This document shows, piece by piece, positions 1 through 9,400 of a DNA stretch of 32,818 nt (positions within the stretch are counted from its first letter, which is position 1; every line of letters begins with the position of its first letter). The notes beneath the pieces were generated by a model. It was not told where the DNA came from. It saw nothing but the letters and a program-made list of their open reading frames with translations, and did not search any database. This DNA comes from Acholeplasmataceae bacterium (GTDB lineage Bacteria; Bacillota_I; Bacilli_A; Acholeplasmatales; Acholeplasmataceae). The position numbers and the translations under genes were made by a program. The stretch is from assembly GCA_021736335.1 (NCBI GenBank), contig JAIPGC010000011.1, positions 1 to 32,818 of the forward strand. The letters run 5' to 3'.

Positions 1-1
1 T

Positions 2-172
2 GATGGCATCAACGATGTCGAAATGATTAGAGATGCTCACTTAGGAGTAGCTATGCTTAATGGTGTTGATGAGGTTAAGGCTGTTTGTAAGGATATGACG
101 AAGTACTCTCATGATGAAGACGGCATAGCAAGATATTTAATTGAATATTTCAACTTAAAAGAAAAAGAGTAA
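2..172 (+). CDS. Cof-type HAD-IIB hydrolase, C-terminal fragment
   Basis: Only the last 56 residues are inside the window; the gene starts before base 1. The fragment opens with DGINDVEMIRDAHLGVAM, the conserved HAD motif IV (GDGxND..M) followed by the typical LGVAM segment of Cof-type phosphatases, and ends with TAA. Motif IV carries the Mg2+-binding aspartates of these sugar-phosphate or flavin-phosphate phosphatases. The substrate cannot be told from the tail. An intrinsic terminator overlaps the last codons. Confidence 0.85.
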   Translation, partial: DGINDVEMIRDAHLGVAMLNGVDEVKAVCKDMTKYSHDEDGIARYLIEYFNLKEKE

Positions 173-196
173 TCCAAAGTTTGGGTTACTCTTTTT
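162..196 (+). terminator. Intrinsic terminator of HAD gene
   Basis: The arm AAAAAGAGTAATCC pairs with GGGTTACTCTTTTT (14 bp, one G-U pair, short loop). The T-run lies in the 3' arm. The hairpin overlaps the HAD stop codon. Confidence 0.85.
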
Positions 197-198
197 AT

Positions 199-223
199 AA
201 AATAAAAACCCCGAGATACGGGG
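199..223 (-). terminator. Intrinsic terminator of tRNA-Arg
   Basis: On the minus strand, CCCCG-TATCT-CGGGG is followed by TTTTTATTTTAT, just downstream of the tRNA CCA end. Its T-tract abuts the HAD terminator, so the two convergent units are insulated back to back. Confidence 0.8.
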
Positions 224-235
224 CTAATGACTAAG

Positions 236-312
<77 letters not shown>

Positions 313-331
313 ACATGAGCAGGCAATGAAT

Positions 332-360
332 ATTATAACCTAATCAGGCTTGAATGTAAA
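332..360 (-). promoter_or_regulatory. Sigma-A promoter of tRNA-Arg
   Basis: Minus strand reads TTTACA (355-360), a 17-bp spacer, then TATAAT (332-337), placing the start site about 13 nt before the tRNA 5' end. Confidence 0.85.
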
Positions 361-412
361 GTGCATACTTATATCAAATGAATGAACATCAATTTTTTCT
401 TTTATTTATAAA

Positions 413-443
413 TAAAAAAAAGGAAAGATTATGCAATCTTTCC
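413..443 (-). terminator. Intrinsic terminator overlapping marR stop
   Basis: Minus strand GGAAAGATT-GCAT-AATCTTTCC (9-bp perfect stem) is followed by eight T. The 5' arm lies inside the last codons of the MarR gene, so the stop codon sits in the hairpin. Confidence 0.85.
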
Positions 444-860
444 CATTTGTCCAATTTTATCTAAGATGCGCATGAGTGTTTGAGTATCTTCTTCTCCAAG
501 ATTTCTAACAAGAAGTCTTAGTGGTCTATAATACTCTTCTTTAATTGATTCAACATAAGTCTTACCTTCTGGTGTTAACTTAATATAAGTAACTCTTAAA
601 TCTTTGGATGATGTTTCCTTTTCTAAATAGTTTTTTTCTACCAGTTCATTAACCTTATGGGTAATTGCTGGAAGAGTAACTCTAAGAACATGTGCAACAT
701 CAGATAATTTAACCTTTTGGTATAAATCACAAAATGCTACACAAAACATAACCATGATATCCGCATCACTTAATTCTGTTGCTGACCTTTTATAAATGCC
801 ACTTCTTCTAAAAACTTGAAGTGATCGATCTAATTTTTGTAGTTTTTGATATTCTTTCAT
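429..860 (-). CDS. MarR-family transcriptional regulator
   Basis: The 143-residue product has the length and layout of MarR winged-helix repressors: an N-terminal dimerisation helix, a helix-turn-helix near residues 50-75 (VKLSDVAHVLRVTLPAITHK), and a wing around SSKDLRVTYIKLTPEG at 84-99 (the Asp-Arg of the wing tip is present). The C-terminal helix completes the dimer interface. The start is ATG with a good SD (GGAGAAG, about 6 nt upstream). It is transcribed alone after trmK, and its terminator overlaps its stop. The ligand and targets are unknown. It may repress itself through the imperfect palindrome at 908-931. Family assignment is secure from motifs; the regulon is not inferable. Confidence 0.85.
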   Translation of the reverse strand: MKEYQKLQKLDRSLQVFRRSGIYKRSATELSDADIMVMFCVAFCDLYQKVKLSDVAHVLRVTLPAITHKVNELVEKNYLEKETSSKDLRVTYIKLTPEGKTYVESIKEEYYRPLRLLVRNLGEEDTQTLMRILDKIGQMGKIA

Positions 861-907
861 GATTTCTTCTCCTTTGGCATCAAAGATTCTTTATGACACA
901 AAAATCA

Positions 908-931
908 TTGATACACACTAATATATGACAA
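908..931. promoter_or_regulatory. Possible operator upstream of marR
   Basis: TTGATACACACTAATATATGACAA is a degenerate 24-bp inverted repeat (TTG..CAA ends, 7 of 12 symmetric positions) about 50 bp upstream of the MarR start. Size and position suit MarR autorepression, but the symmetry is weak and no clear -35/-10 pair was found, so this is a tentative call. Confidence 0.25.
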
Positions 932-962
932 GGTGCCTTCTTCTACCTAAATTTTATCACAT

Positions 963-1583
963 TCAAATATTTTTATAGATTTTAAGCATTTTTTTTAGTA
1001 TTTCTTGTCTATTTTGATCTGCATGAGGCAATATTTTTTCTATTTGTCTCGCTTTTTTTGCATAATATGGCAATGCTTCAGTTTTATTTTTCAAGATTGG
1101 TCCTAAGTAAATATCTTCATCAAGTAAGGACATATCGCCTCTTATGACTTTCAAAATGACATAATAAAATTTATCTTCGACGATGTACTCATCGATGATT
1201 TTAAAACCTTGTTCCATCAGATACTGTCTTAGAACTTCAATTTTATCATTTGCCTGTAATAAATAAGTTTGATTGCCTTGTGGTGCGTTGTCCATGATCT
1301 CAGTGATTAAATACGCACCCATACCAGCAATGATAGCTAAATCAAAATCTGATTTTATATCTTTAAAACCATCAGAAATGATATATTCTACAGAGTATCC
1401 TTTGAGGTTTTTTCTTGCTTGATTGAGTGGCTTTTCTCTTAAATCACTAGCAATACCGCTTTTGATCCATTTGTTTTCTAAGGCAATTGCCAGTACAAAC
1501 CCATGGTCTGTACCAATATCTAGTACTCTGTCATAACCAGTTGTAAGTTGAGCCAGATATTCAATTCTTTTACTTCTTGCCAT
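963..1583 (-). CDS. trmK: tRNA (adenine-22-N1)-methyltransferase
   Basis: This is the S-adenosylmethionine-dependent enzyme that makes m1A22 in tRNA. The N-terminal Rossmann methyltransferase domain shows motif I as LDIGTDHG (residues 21-28), an acidic SAM-ribose segment (ASDLREKPL near 45) and the family motif IIAGMGAYL near 85. A helical C-terminal part follows, total 206 residues, slightly short for the family. It overlaps the end of rpoD by 14 nt with no SD of its own, so it is probably translated by coupling. The rpoD-trmK adjacency is also seen in Bacillus, which supports the name. Its 3' end has no convincing terminator before marR. Confidence 0.88.
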   Translation of the reverse strand: MARSKRIEYLAQLTTGYDRVLDIGTDHGFVLAIALENKWIKSGIASDLREKPLNQARKNLKGYSVEYIISDGFKDIKSDFDLAIIAGMGAYLITEIMDNAPQGNQTYLLQANDKIEVLRQYLMEQGFKIIDEYIVEDKFYYVILKVIRGDMSLLDEDIYLGPILKNKTEALPYYAKKARQIEKILPHADQNRQEILKKMLKIYKNI

Positions 1584-2838
1584 AATAAAATTCGCGTAGT
1601 TTGTTTTGTCTTGATGGACTTCTTAGTTTTCTTAAGGCTTTTGCTTCAATCTGACGAATACGTTCACGTGTCACGCCAAATTCACGTCCTACTTCTTCTA
1701 ATGTGTGATTCTTTCCATCAAATAAACCATATCTTAATCTTAAGACCTTTTCTTCACGGTCAGTCAGTGTTTCCAATACTTCATCTAAGGTTTGTCTTAC
1801 CATTTCTTGAAGCATGAATTCATGAGGGGTGAGCGCATTAGGATCAGAAATAAAATCACCTAAAGAAGAATCTTCTTCTTCACCAACATGTGCTTCTAAT
1901 GAAATAGGTTCTTTAGCAATACGTTGTATATTTTGAACCTTTTCAGCAGTAATACCCATCTTTTGAGCTATTTCTTCCAAGGAAGGTTCTCTGCCTAAAT
2001 CTTGAATGAGTTGTCTTTGAATTCTAATCATCTTATTGATTGTTTCTACCATATGAACAGGAATACGAATGGTTCTTGCTTGGTCAGCAACAGCACGTGT
2101 GATTGCTTGGCGAATCCACCATGTTGCATAAGTTGAAAACTTAAATCCTTTTTCATAATCAAATTTGTCAACAGCACGCATAAGCCCCATATTGCCTTCT
2201 TGAATTAAATCCAAGAAAAGTAAACCACGACCTACATATCTTTTGGCAATAGAAACGACTAGTCTGTAGTTTGCTTCTACAAGTTTGTTTTTAGCAATCA
2301 TTGCCCGTTCTAAAGATACTCTTAATTCTTCAATATCTTTTTCTGGTAGCACCAAAGACCCATTATTGATTTCATCAAGTTGTTCTTTAGCATATCGACC
2401 GTTTGAAACTAAAACCGCATATTTCTTTTCATCTTCTTGGTTTAATAGAGGTATTTGTCCGATTTCTTTTAAGTACATTCTTACTGGATCATCAATCTTG
2501 ATGTTTGATGCTATTGATTCGATATTGATTAATTCTTCTTCTTCAACTTCTAGGCCACTTAATGATAAATCATCTGGCTCAACTTCTTCAAGATCAAAAT
2601 CTGCATCATCTTCTTCATCTTCTTCAATTTCAAGTGCATCAGATGATAAGACTGCATCTTCTTCATCTTCTAATTCTTCAGGTAAAAGGATATCAACATC
2701 ATTATCCAATAATTCTCTTTCAATATTGAAGTATGTTTCACTACCTGGTTTTGCAAAAGGTAGCACATCTTCAAGATTCAAAAATTTTTCTTTCCCAGCC
2801 TTTTTGACTAACTGAGCAATAATTTTTTCTAGTTCCAC
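1570..2838 (-). CDS. rpoD: Primary sigma factor (sigma-70/SigA)
   Basis: This is the housekeeping RNA polymerase sigma subunit of 422 residues. A divergent N-terminal region 1.1 is followed by a very acidic linker (residues 56-105, rich in Glu/Asp). Region 1.2 starts at [17 protein letters not shown] (116-132). Region 2 spans about 186-255, with [20 protein letters not shown] and the -10 recognition helix around [16 protein letters not shown]. Region 3 follows, and the region 4 helix-turn-helix is near 378-407 ([19 protein letters not shown]). The start is GTG, fixed by AGGAGG seven nt upstream. That SD overlaps the dnaG stop, so the two are coupled. The perfect TTGACA/TATAAT promoters in this window are what this factor would read. 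Confidence 0.97.
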   Translation of the reverse strand: MELEKIIAQLVKKAGKEKFLNLEDVLPFAKPGSETYFNIERELLDNDVDILLPEELEDEEDAVLSSDALEIEEDEEDDADFDLEEVEPDDLSLSGLEVEEEELINIESIASNIKIDDPVRMYLKEIGQIPLLNQEDEKKYAVLVSNGRYAKEQLDEINNGSLVLPEKDIEELRVSLERAMIAKNKLVEANYRLVVSIAKRYVGRGLLFLDLIQEGNMGLMRAVDKFDYEKGFKFSTYATWWIRQAITRAVADQARTIRIPVHMVETINKMIRIQRQLIQDLGREPSLEEIAQKMGITAEKVQNIQRIAKEPISLEAHVGEEEDSSLGDFISDPNALTPHEFMLQEMVRQTLDEVLETLTDREEKVLRLRYGLFDGKNHTLEEVGREFGVTRERIRQIEAKALRKLRSPSRQNKLREFYYGKK

Positions 2839-2848
2839 AAAATACCTC

Positions 2849-4585
2849 CTAATTTTTATGTTTCAATTGAACAATAATTTGATCTCTTTCATTAATCAAA
2901 ATATTGCTTACATTCTCTTCATTTTCAATCTTTTCTTTTAAATATTCATATCTTCTCTTAAGATTGGCTTCCTTGACCTGCTCTATATAGGACTCTACCT
3001 CTTCATCTGAAATGGGAAGGTTTTTGACCCAAAACATATCAGTAAGTAAATATGTTTCTACATAAAGTCGTTGTTCACCATTCAATTGATCAAGAAAATC
3101 ATTTAAATTGAGTTCTGTATGTTCTTCATAATAAGTTTCAATCTTAAGTCTAATATTTGCAGTGAGTGGTTCAGCAAAATCAGTTTGTTTAAGCTTACTC
3201 AATACATTTTGAGCTACTTTCTTTGATCTTAGCATCGCAAAGATCAAATATCTTTCAGCTTTTGCATACTTATCAAGCATTTTAGGTTTATCACTCTTAG
3301 GAATAACGGGTTCTTTACCACTCAAGATTCTTTGAGGACTTAAGGTCTCAATAGGAATGTTCAAATCATGAGCAAGCTTTTGAAGATAAAATCCACGAAT
3401 ACTCGCATCTGATGGTTGTAACATCAACATGACCTGTTTTCTAAATGCTTTCATATCATTAGCATCAGAAAGATTTTTGCCTCGCTTATAGTAATCATAT
3501 CTGAATGCATATGCATCTTTGGTATATTCGCCAAAAAGCATTTCAAACTTTTCTGGTCCATAAGCTTTAACAAAATCATCAGGATCCATTTTTTCAGGAA
3601 TGGTTAGAACTTCTACTTTAAGTTGTTCCTTTTCTAAAACAGGAATCGCATGATCGATAGCTTTTAATCCAGCTGAATCTCCATCATAAGCAACAATCAC
3701 AGATTGTGTGACACTCTTAATCAATTTTGCTTGATTTACTGTCAGTGCTGTACCCATTGTAGCGACACCATTTTTAACACCGGCTGAATAGGAGCTAATG
3801 ACATCAAAGAATCCTTCATAAAGTACAACTTGCTTACTCATTCTGATATCACTTAAAGCTTCATTTAAATGATACAATAAATGACCTTTTTTGAATATGA
3901 CAGTCTCTGGACTGTTGACATACTTGACAGGATCTTTAGGATTTAGGGTTCTACCACTTAAACCGACTACTTCTCCTTTATGGTTAGTTATTGGAAAAAT
4001 AACTCGATCACTGAACAAATCATAATATGAGCCATCATCAGATTGCTTAACAACACCAAGTAATATCATATCACTGACTGAGTATTTCTTATCCTTAAGT
4101 ACTTGATAAAGTGTATTTCCGTGTGCTGGAGCATATCCAATCTTAAAATGAGCGATAAGTTCATCTGTCATTTGTCTAAGGTATAAATATTTTAAGGCTT
4201 CTTGCCCTTTTTCACTATTTTTCAAATTGAACTGATAAAATGAGGCAACCTCATTCATTAATTGATAATATAGTGTGTTTGGATCTTTTTTGACTTTTGC
4301 CGTTTTGATTTCAATTCCAGCTCGTTCTGCTAAAATTGCAGCTGCTTCCTCAAATGATATATTTTTAATCTTTCGGTAAAAATTAATCGGAGTTCCACCT
4401 TCACCACATGACATACATTTTGCAATGTTTTTTTCAGGAGAAACAGAAAAACTCGGTGTTTTTTCTTGATGGAAAGGACATAAACCCATATAGTTTTTAC
4501 CTTTTTTGGCAAGTGAAACAAACTCGCTGACCAAGTCAACAATAGGTGTTTTTTCATTGATTTCCAAAATCAGTTTATCTTCCAT
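2849..4585 (-). CDS. dnaG: DNA primase
   Basis: It makes RNA primers at the replication fork. In order: a CHC2 zinc ribbon with Cys36, His39, Cys57 and Cys60; the primase core; a Toprim domain at about 252-335 with the catalytic Glu257 (YEGFFD) and the Asp301-Gly-Asp303 metal site (AYDGDSAG); then a helical C-terminal helicase-binding region. Its length of 578 residues is normal for Gram-positive DnaG. The start is ATG with SD AAAGGATG. It lies directly upstream of rpoD (the classic macromolecular-synthesis pairing) and 26 nt downstream of an out-of-place GH3 gene, with no visible promoter between them. Confidence 0.97.
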   Translation of the reverse strand: MEDKLILEINEKTPIVDLVSEFVSLAKKGKNYMGLCPFHQEKTPSFSVSPEKNIAKCMSCGEGGTPINFYRKIKNISFEEAAAILAERAGIEIKTAKVKKDPNTLYYQLMNEVASFYQFNLKNSEKGQEALKYLYLRQMTDELIAHFKIGYAPAHGNTLYQVLKDKKYSVSDMILLGVVKQSDDGSYYDLFSDRVIFPITNHKGEVVGLSGRTLNPKDPVKYVNSPETVIFKKGHLLYHLNEALSDIRMSKQVVLYEGFFDVISSYSAGVKNGVATMGTALTVNQAKLIKSVTQSVIVAYDGDSAGLKAIDHAIPVLEKEQLKVEVLTIPEKMDPDDFVKAYGPEKFEMLFGEYTKDAYAFRYDYYKRGKNLSDANDMKAFRKQVMLMLQPSDASIRGFYLQKLAHDLNIPIETLSPQRILSGKEPVIPKSDKPKMLDKYAKAERYLIFAMLRSKKVAQNVLSKLKQTDFAEPLTANIRLKIETYYEEHTELNLNDFLDQLNGEQRLYVETYLLTDMFWVKNLPISDEEVESYIEQVKEANLKRRYEYLKEKIENEENVSNILINERDQIIVQLKHKN

Positions 4586-4611
4586 ATGTGCATCCTTTCT
4601 TTAAATATTTT

Positions 4612-6438
4612 TTATGCGTAGGTCAATCCATATCCAAATGGAAACATCACAAATGTTTCATCATAGTTTAAGTAAGTTGAAATATATCCAATTTGTGAAA
4701 TGTCTTTTGGCCATGAATAAGATAGTTTTCCTGTAGGAGCATAATCTCCAAAGAGGACATCAGCAATTCCTGATCCACCTTCTGATCCAGGTAGCCATGC
4801 AGCTATAAATGCATCAAAACGATCTAAATAAGTTCCCAAAACAAGTGGTCTGCCAGAAATCAAAATGCCAATGACATTTTTACCAGCTGCTTGAGCATCT
4901 TGCGCAACAGCAAGTGCAGCTGCGTTTTCAGGATGCGATAAACCTGTTGTGAGTGTGAGATTATCATGATCTCCAACTCCTTCGCTATACGGTGTTTCTG
5001 TTAAAACAACGATGACAGTATCAGCTTGATTCCAAGAAGTTGCTAAATTTAGACTTTGTGTACCTAAAACATTGGAAACTGCTTGCTTGATCGAAATACC
5101 GACACCAATTCTTGCAGCTGTGTTACCTTGCCAATATGTTGTCCAACCTCCGCACATATATCCTACATTGTCAGAAGCAGGTCCTGTAATATATATACTT
5201 TGATTTTTCTCTAAAGGCAATGCTTGATCTTCATTTTTTAACAAAACAAGTGATTTTCTAACTGCTTCTCTAGCAAGATCTTGATGTTCTTGTGTATAAA
5301 GATTTGTTTCAGGGTTCAATTTTGCAAATGGGTTTTCAATTAAACCTCTCGTGTATTTAACCATTAAGATTCTTGTCACTGCATCATCGATTCTACTTTC
5401 TAAGATGCGACCATTATTAACAGCAGCTTCAAGTGTTTCTAAAGCTGATAGCCAATCTGATGGTTCCATCAACATATCTACACCTGCATTTACTGATGCG
5501 ACAATTTGATCACTATAATCACCTGGAAGTTGATGTATCGCATTCCAGTCACTGATAATAAATCCTTCAAATCCCATTTCATCTTTTAAGATATCATTAA
5601 TCCAGTAATCATTACCATGCATTTTCATATTATTAATTGAACTATATGAAATCATGATGGTATCGACACCAGCATCAATTGCTTCATAATAAGGCGCTAA
5701 ATGAATTTCTCTAATGGTTTGTTCATCTAAAGTAACATTACCCTGATCAGTACCTCCAGAAGTTCCTCCATCACCTACAAAATGTTTTGCTGTAGCACTA
5801 ACACCATTTTCTTGTAATCCTAAAATCATTGATTGAACAAGATTTAAATGGATGATTGGATTCTCACTTAGTCCTTCATAGGTTCTTCCCCATGATATAT
5901 CTGATACGACACTCACTGCAGGAGCAAATGTCCAAGTGATTCCAGTAACAAGCATTTCTTCTGCAGTAGCTTTACCAATTTCATACATTAATTCAGGATC
6001 ATTTGCTGCTCCTAAACCGATATTATGAGGAAAGATGGTTGCTCCATAAAGATTATTATTGCCATGAACAGCATCAATACCATAAATGATAGGAATCTCA
6101 CTTGAACTTCTAAGTGCACTTTGTTGGTAATTGAAATACATTTGATACCAATCATTTGCTGTATCTAAATAAGATGATGGATGTGAACCACCACCACTTA
6201 AGATTGAACCAATACCATACATTTCAACATCTTCAGGGGTAATATATCCTCTTTCAGCTTGAATCATTTGCGCGACTTTTTCGTGTAGACTCATTGAATC
6301 TATCTTTGATTGAACTTTTTCAGCGGTTGTTAAAACATCTGGAATTGGTAAATCAATAGGTGGAGCAGGTTCATTAGTACAACCACTTAATAATACCAAT
6401 GATAAGATTACTACAATAATGCCTATAATTTTTTTCAT
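4612..6438 (-). CDS. Glycoside hydrolase family 3 lipoprotein (beta-glucosidase)
   Basis: This is a secreted, membrane-anchored exo-acting glycosidase. A signal peptide with lipobox LLSGC places the lipidated cysteine at residue 20, followed by a Pro-rich linker. The GH3 TIM-barrel domain (about 40-370) includes YGIDAVHG, KHFVGDGGT (218-226) and the nucleophile Asp297 in IISDWNA. The second domain (about 390-605) contains CGGWTTYWQG and a YSEGVGD loop whose Glu486 fits the acid/base of plant-type exo-beta-glucanases (barley ExoI group, recognised from memory). The substrate is likely a beta-1,3/1,4-glucoside; a beta-hexosaminidase role is less likely because the KH(F/I)PG..T signature of NagZ is absent. 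It sits between glyS and dnaG with gaps of 20 and 26 nt and no terminator, an unusual setting for a catabolic gene. Confidence 0.92.
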   Translation of the reverse strand: MKKIIGIIVVILSLVLLSGCTNEPAPPIDLPIPDVLTTAEKVQSKIDSMSLHEKVAQMIQAERGYITPEDVEMYGIGSILSGGGSHPSSYLDTANDWYQMYFNYQQSALRSSSEIPIIYGIDAVHGNNNLYGATIFPHNIGLGAANDPELMYEIGKATAEEMLVTGITWTFAPAVSVVSDISWGRTYEGLSENPIIHLNLVQSMILGLQENGVSATAKHFVGDGGTSGGTDQGNVTLDEQTIREIHLAPYYEAIDAGVDTIMISYSSINNMKMHGNDYWINDILKDEMGFEGFIISDWNAIHQLPGDYSDQIVASVNAGVDMLMEPSDWLSALETLEAAVNNGRILESRIDDAVTRILMVKYTRGLIENPFAKLNPETNLYTQEHQDLAREAVRKSLVLLKNEDQALPLEKNQSIYITGPASDNVGYMCGGWTTYWQGNTAARIGVGISIKQAVSNVLGTQSLNLATSWNQADTVIVVLTETPYSEGVGDHDNLTLTTGLSHPENAAALAVAQDAQAAGKNVIGILISGRPLVLGTYLDRFDAFIAAWLPGSEGGSGIADVLFGDYAPTGKLSYSWPKDISQIGYISTYLNYDETFVMFPFGYGLTYA

Positions 6439-6458
6439 GAATGCCTACTTTCTTATCT

Positions 6459-7829
6459 TTAAAACTGTGTTTCCTTCTCGATATAGTTTCTTAGATCAAC
6501 AATTGGAACTCTAACTTGAAGCATTGTATCCCTGTTTCTCACTGTAACAGCGTGATCATTTGCTGTTTCATGATCGACAGTGATACATAAATAAGTACCA
6601 ATCGAATCCTGTCTTCTATATCGCTTGCCAATATTTTGTGTCTCATCATAGACTACATCAAAATATTGATTGAGCTCATTAAATATTTCAATAGCTTTTT
6701 CGCTGTGATCTTTTTTTATGAGTGGTAAAATAGCTGCCTTGTATGGAGCAAGGGTAGGATGAATATGTAGGATCTGTCTGATATCACCTGTCTCTAATGT
6801 TTCTTCATCATATCCATTGGTTAAAAATGCTAAGATAAGTCTTTCTACACCAACAGCTGGTTCAATGACATAAGGCAAATATCTTTCATTTGTATCAGGG
6901 TCAAGATATCCTAGACTTTCACCAGATTGATTTTGATGTGCTTTTAAATCATAGTCAGTTCTTGATGCAATACCCCATAATTCATCAAATCCCCAAGGAA
7001 ATTGAAAACGGATATCAGTTGTCGCATTTGAATAGTGACTGAGTGCTTCTGTTTTATGGTCATCAAATGCTAAAAATTCTTTCTTCAGACCCAAAGAGAT
7101 TAACCAGTCCATGCAAAATGCTTTCCAATAATTGAACCATTCAATTTCTGTTCCTGGTTTACAAAAGAACTCTAATTCCATTTGTTCAAATTCTCTAGTT
7201 CTGAAAATAAAATTACCAGGTGTGATTTCATTTCTAAATGATTTGCCCACTTGGCAAACTCCAAATGGAATCTTTTTTCTTGTTGTTCTTTGAATGTTTT
7301 TAAAATTCACAAAGATACCTTGAGCTGTCTCAGGACGTAAATAGATTTGATTGGCTTGTTCTAAAACAACACCTTGATGTGTTTGAAACATCATATTAAA
7401 TGCTCTGATGGGTAAAAAATCTTTTTTGCCACAGTTAGGGCATGCAACTTCATGTTCAACTAAATATTGATACATACGATCTGTGCTCCATCCATCAGCT
7501 GAAACACTTGAATCATGATCTTCTATGAGTTTATCTGCTCTAAATCTTTGGTTACAGCTCTTACATTCGGTAAGAGGGTCACTAAAACCACCAACGTGTC
7601 CGCTAGCTTTCCATACTTCACTATTCATCAGAATAGAACTATCTAATAAGACGTTATATGGGGTTTGTCTTTGGAATTTCTTGATCCATGCATCTTTAAT
7701 GTTTTTCTTCAATAAGCTTCCCAGTGGACCGTAATCCCAAGTATTTGCAAGTCCACCATAAAGTTCGCTTCCTTGAAATATATAACCGGTTGATTTTGCA
7801 TATTGAACAAGTTGATCTAATGTAACCAT
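6459..7829 (-). CDS. glyS: Glycyl-tRNA synthetase, alpha2 type
   Basis: It charges tRNA-Gly. This is the single-chain, homodimeric class IIa form (456 residues) shared with archaea and mollicutes, not the GlyQ/GlyS alpha2beta2 form. Visible are WDYGPLG (31-37), a zinc site with Cys89, Cys92, Cys130 and Cys133, class II motif 2 (SFRNEI, then FRTREFEQMELEFF) and motif 3 (GVERLILA). The C-terminal anticodon-binding domain contains GKRYRRQDSIGTYLCITVD. The start is ATG with SD AAAGGATG. It lies between recO and the GH3 gene. No T-box is possible in the 21-nt gap before it. Confidence 0.96.
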   Translation of the reverse strand: MVTLDQLVQYAKSTGYIFQGSELYGGLANTWDYGPLGSLLKKNIKDAWIKKFQRQTPYNVLLDSSILMNSEVWKASGHVGGFSDPLTECKSCNQRFRADKLIEDHDSSVSADGWSTDRMYQYLVEHEVACPNCGKKDFLPIRAFNMMFQTHQGVVLEQANQIYLRPETAQGIFVNFKNIQRTTRKKIPFGVCQVGKSFRNEITPGNFIFRTREFEQMELEFFCKPGTEIEWFNYWKAFCMDWLISLGLKKEFLAFDDHKTEALSHYSNATTDIRFQFPWGFDELWGIASRTDYDLKAHQNQSGESLGYLDPDTNERYLPYVIEPAVGVERLILAFLTNGYDEETLETGDIRQILHIHPTLAPYKAAILPLIKKDHSEKAIEIFNELNQYFDVVYDETQNIGKRYRRQDSIGTYLCITVDHETANDHAVTVRNRDTMLQVRVPIVDLRNYIEKETQF

Positions 7830-7850
7830 TTCTTACACATCCTTTAATGT

Positions 7851-8504
7851 CTATTGTAGATTTTTTAGTGTTGATTGTAAATGATACTGGTAATATTTTA
7901 AAATAAATTCTTTTATTTTAGCAATAGTTTCAATTTCATAAGCTTCTAAATCTTGATATGGGATAAAATTCATCTTAAGTAAAACAATCGATTCCTTGAC
8001 ATCTAGATCGATGATATCTGAATCACCTTGATAAACTAAGCCACCTTTTTCGATATTCACACCTAAAACTTTTCTGCCATCAGCATTGAGATCCAAAGGA
8101 TAACCTAAGGGTCTTAATATCTTTAGAGCGAAACTTAGAGTGGCAATTTCAAGCTGTTTTGATTGAAGTGCTTTAATGAGACTTTGATATATTTCTTGAT
8201 GATCATACGAATCGACGATTAAGGTATCAATAATCTCGAGCATTAATGCTGCACTTTTAGTCAGCTTATAATCTTCTTTGATCTCTTCATAATCATTAAT
8301 GATTTTTGCTTCTGATAAGGTCAAAAAGCTCTTATCTTGATCCTTGAACTCAATTTGTGTTAAATATTGAGCCAAAATGCGATTGGGATGATTGAGCTTT
8401 TGAGAGCCTTGAGCAAGCAAAGTTTTCTTTCCTATCTTCGTATAGACAAAGAGCAATCTGGCATGCTCTTGATAGGGCTGCACTTTATATATGATACCTT
8501 CCAT
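7851..8504 (-). CDS. recO: DNA repair protein RecO
   Basis: It acts with RecR to load RecA on SSB-coated DNA. An N-terminal OB-fold begins with MEGIIYKVQPYQEHARLL, and a helical C-terminal domain contains LRPLGYPLDL. The length of 217 residues is at the short end of the family. The CxxC...CxxC zinc site of many Gram-positive RecO proteins is missing: the region after GYPLDL reads NADGRKVLGVNIEKGGLVYQ, without any cysteine. The start ATG overlaps the era stop as TGATG, and the Era-RecO order is conserved in Firmicutes, which makes the call firm despite the divergence. Confidence 0.88.
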   Translation of the reverse strand: MEGIIYKVQPYQEHARLLFVYTKIGKKTLLAQGSQKLNHPNRILAQYLTQIEFKDQDKSFLTLSEAKIINDYEEIKEDYKLTKSAALMLEIIDTLIVDSYDHQEIYQSLIKALQSKQLEIATLSFALKILRPLGYPLDLNADGRKVLGVNIEKGGLVYQGDSDIIDLDVKESIVLLKMNFIPYQDLEAYEIETIAKIKEFILKYYQYHLQSTLKNLQ

Positions 8505-9400
8505 CAGGATTCATCACCATATCCAAAGGCTTTCAAATCAGAAGGACGGTTTCGCCAATCTTTTTTAATTTTAACCCAAAGAGTCAAATGAATTTTGGTA
8601 TTAAGTAAACTGTTAATTTCTTTTCTTGCTTCAGTACCAATCTTTTTAATCTTATCTCCGTTTTTACCTATAAGAATTTGTTTTTGAGTTGTCCGTTCCA
8701 CAATAATCAAAGCTGAAACATCTAGGGTATTCAATTCATCATTTTCCTCTAATGATTCAATGACAACAGCAACCGAATGGGGAACCTCTTGTTCAGTATG
8801 ATATAGAATTTTTTCTCTAATGAGTTCTGACATCATTTGGTATTCACTTTGATCACTTTTCATCTCTTCAGGAAAATAAAGGGGTCCTTCAGGTAAATAT
8901 GGAATAAGTGTTTCTATGAGTTTGTCGAGATGTGTATGATTCAATGCTGATATCGGAAATACACCTTCAAATTCATAAGATCCTAAATACGATATAATCA
9001 CTTCATCTATTTCTGTACGATTTTTGAGTTCATCTATTTTGTTGATGACTAGAAATACAGGTATTTTTAATCCTTTAAAATATTGTAAAATGATATCTTC
9101 AGCAGCACCTTTTGGATTATCAACAACAAATAATACCATATCAACATCTTTGATAGAGGATACAGCTAATTTGTCAATCGATTTATTCAATAAGTCTCTT
9201 CCCTTGTGCATGCCTGGTGTATCAACAAAAATCATTTGATAATCTGGATGTGTCAAAACACCCATGATACGATTTCTTGTTGTTTGTGGTTTGGGGCTGA
9301 TGATTGAGACCTTTTGGCCAATCAATGCATTAATTAATGTTGATTTCCCAACGTTGGGGCGACCGACAATCGCAATAAACCCAGATTTATGATTACTCAT
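8504..9400 (-). CDS. era: GTPase Era
   Basis: This essential GTPase assists 30S subunit maturation and binds the 3' end of 16S rRNA. G1 is GRPNVGKST (13-21), G3 is DTPGMHKG, G4 is NKID, and a C-terminal KH domain has IGKNGDKIKKIG. I place the start at the ATG at 9400 (MSNHKSGFIAIVG), 298 residues, because Era proteins begin only a few residues before G1. An in-frame upstream ATG at 9445 would add 15 unconserved residues and a 53-nt overlap with cdd. The gene overlaps cdd by 8 nt and ends in TGA, showing that TGA is a stop here. Confidence 0.95.
   Translation of the reverse strand: MSNHKSGFIAIVGRPNVGKSTLINALIGQKVSIISPKPQTTRNRIMGVLTHPDYQMIFVDTPGMHKGRDLLNKSIDKLAVSSIKDVDMVLFVVDNPKGAAEDIILQYFKGLKIPVFLVINKIDELKNRTEIDEVIISYLGSYEFEGVFPISALNHTHLDKLIETLIPYLPEGPLYFPEEMKSDQSEYQMMSELIREKILYHTEQEVPHSVAVVIESLEENDELNTLDVSALIIVERTTQKQILIGKNGDKIKKIGTEARKEINSLLNTKIHLTLWVKIKKDWRNRPSDLKAFGYGDES

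Noticed and set aside
861..962. Terminator of the ten-gene run after trmK
   Set aside because: Only a 4-bp AGGT/ACCT stem was found without a T-run; read-through into marR remains possible.
2285..2815. Long Ser-rich open frame on the plus strand opposite rpoD
   Set aside because: It mirrors the acidic Asp/Glu-rich region of rpoD (GAA/GAT repeats read backwards give Ser/Phe codons), has no SD, and lies wholly inside a certain gene.
7830..7850. T-box or glycine riboswitch before glyS
   Set aside because: The gap to recO is 21 nt, too short for any such leader.
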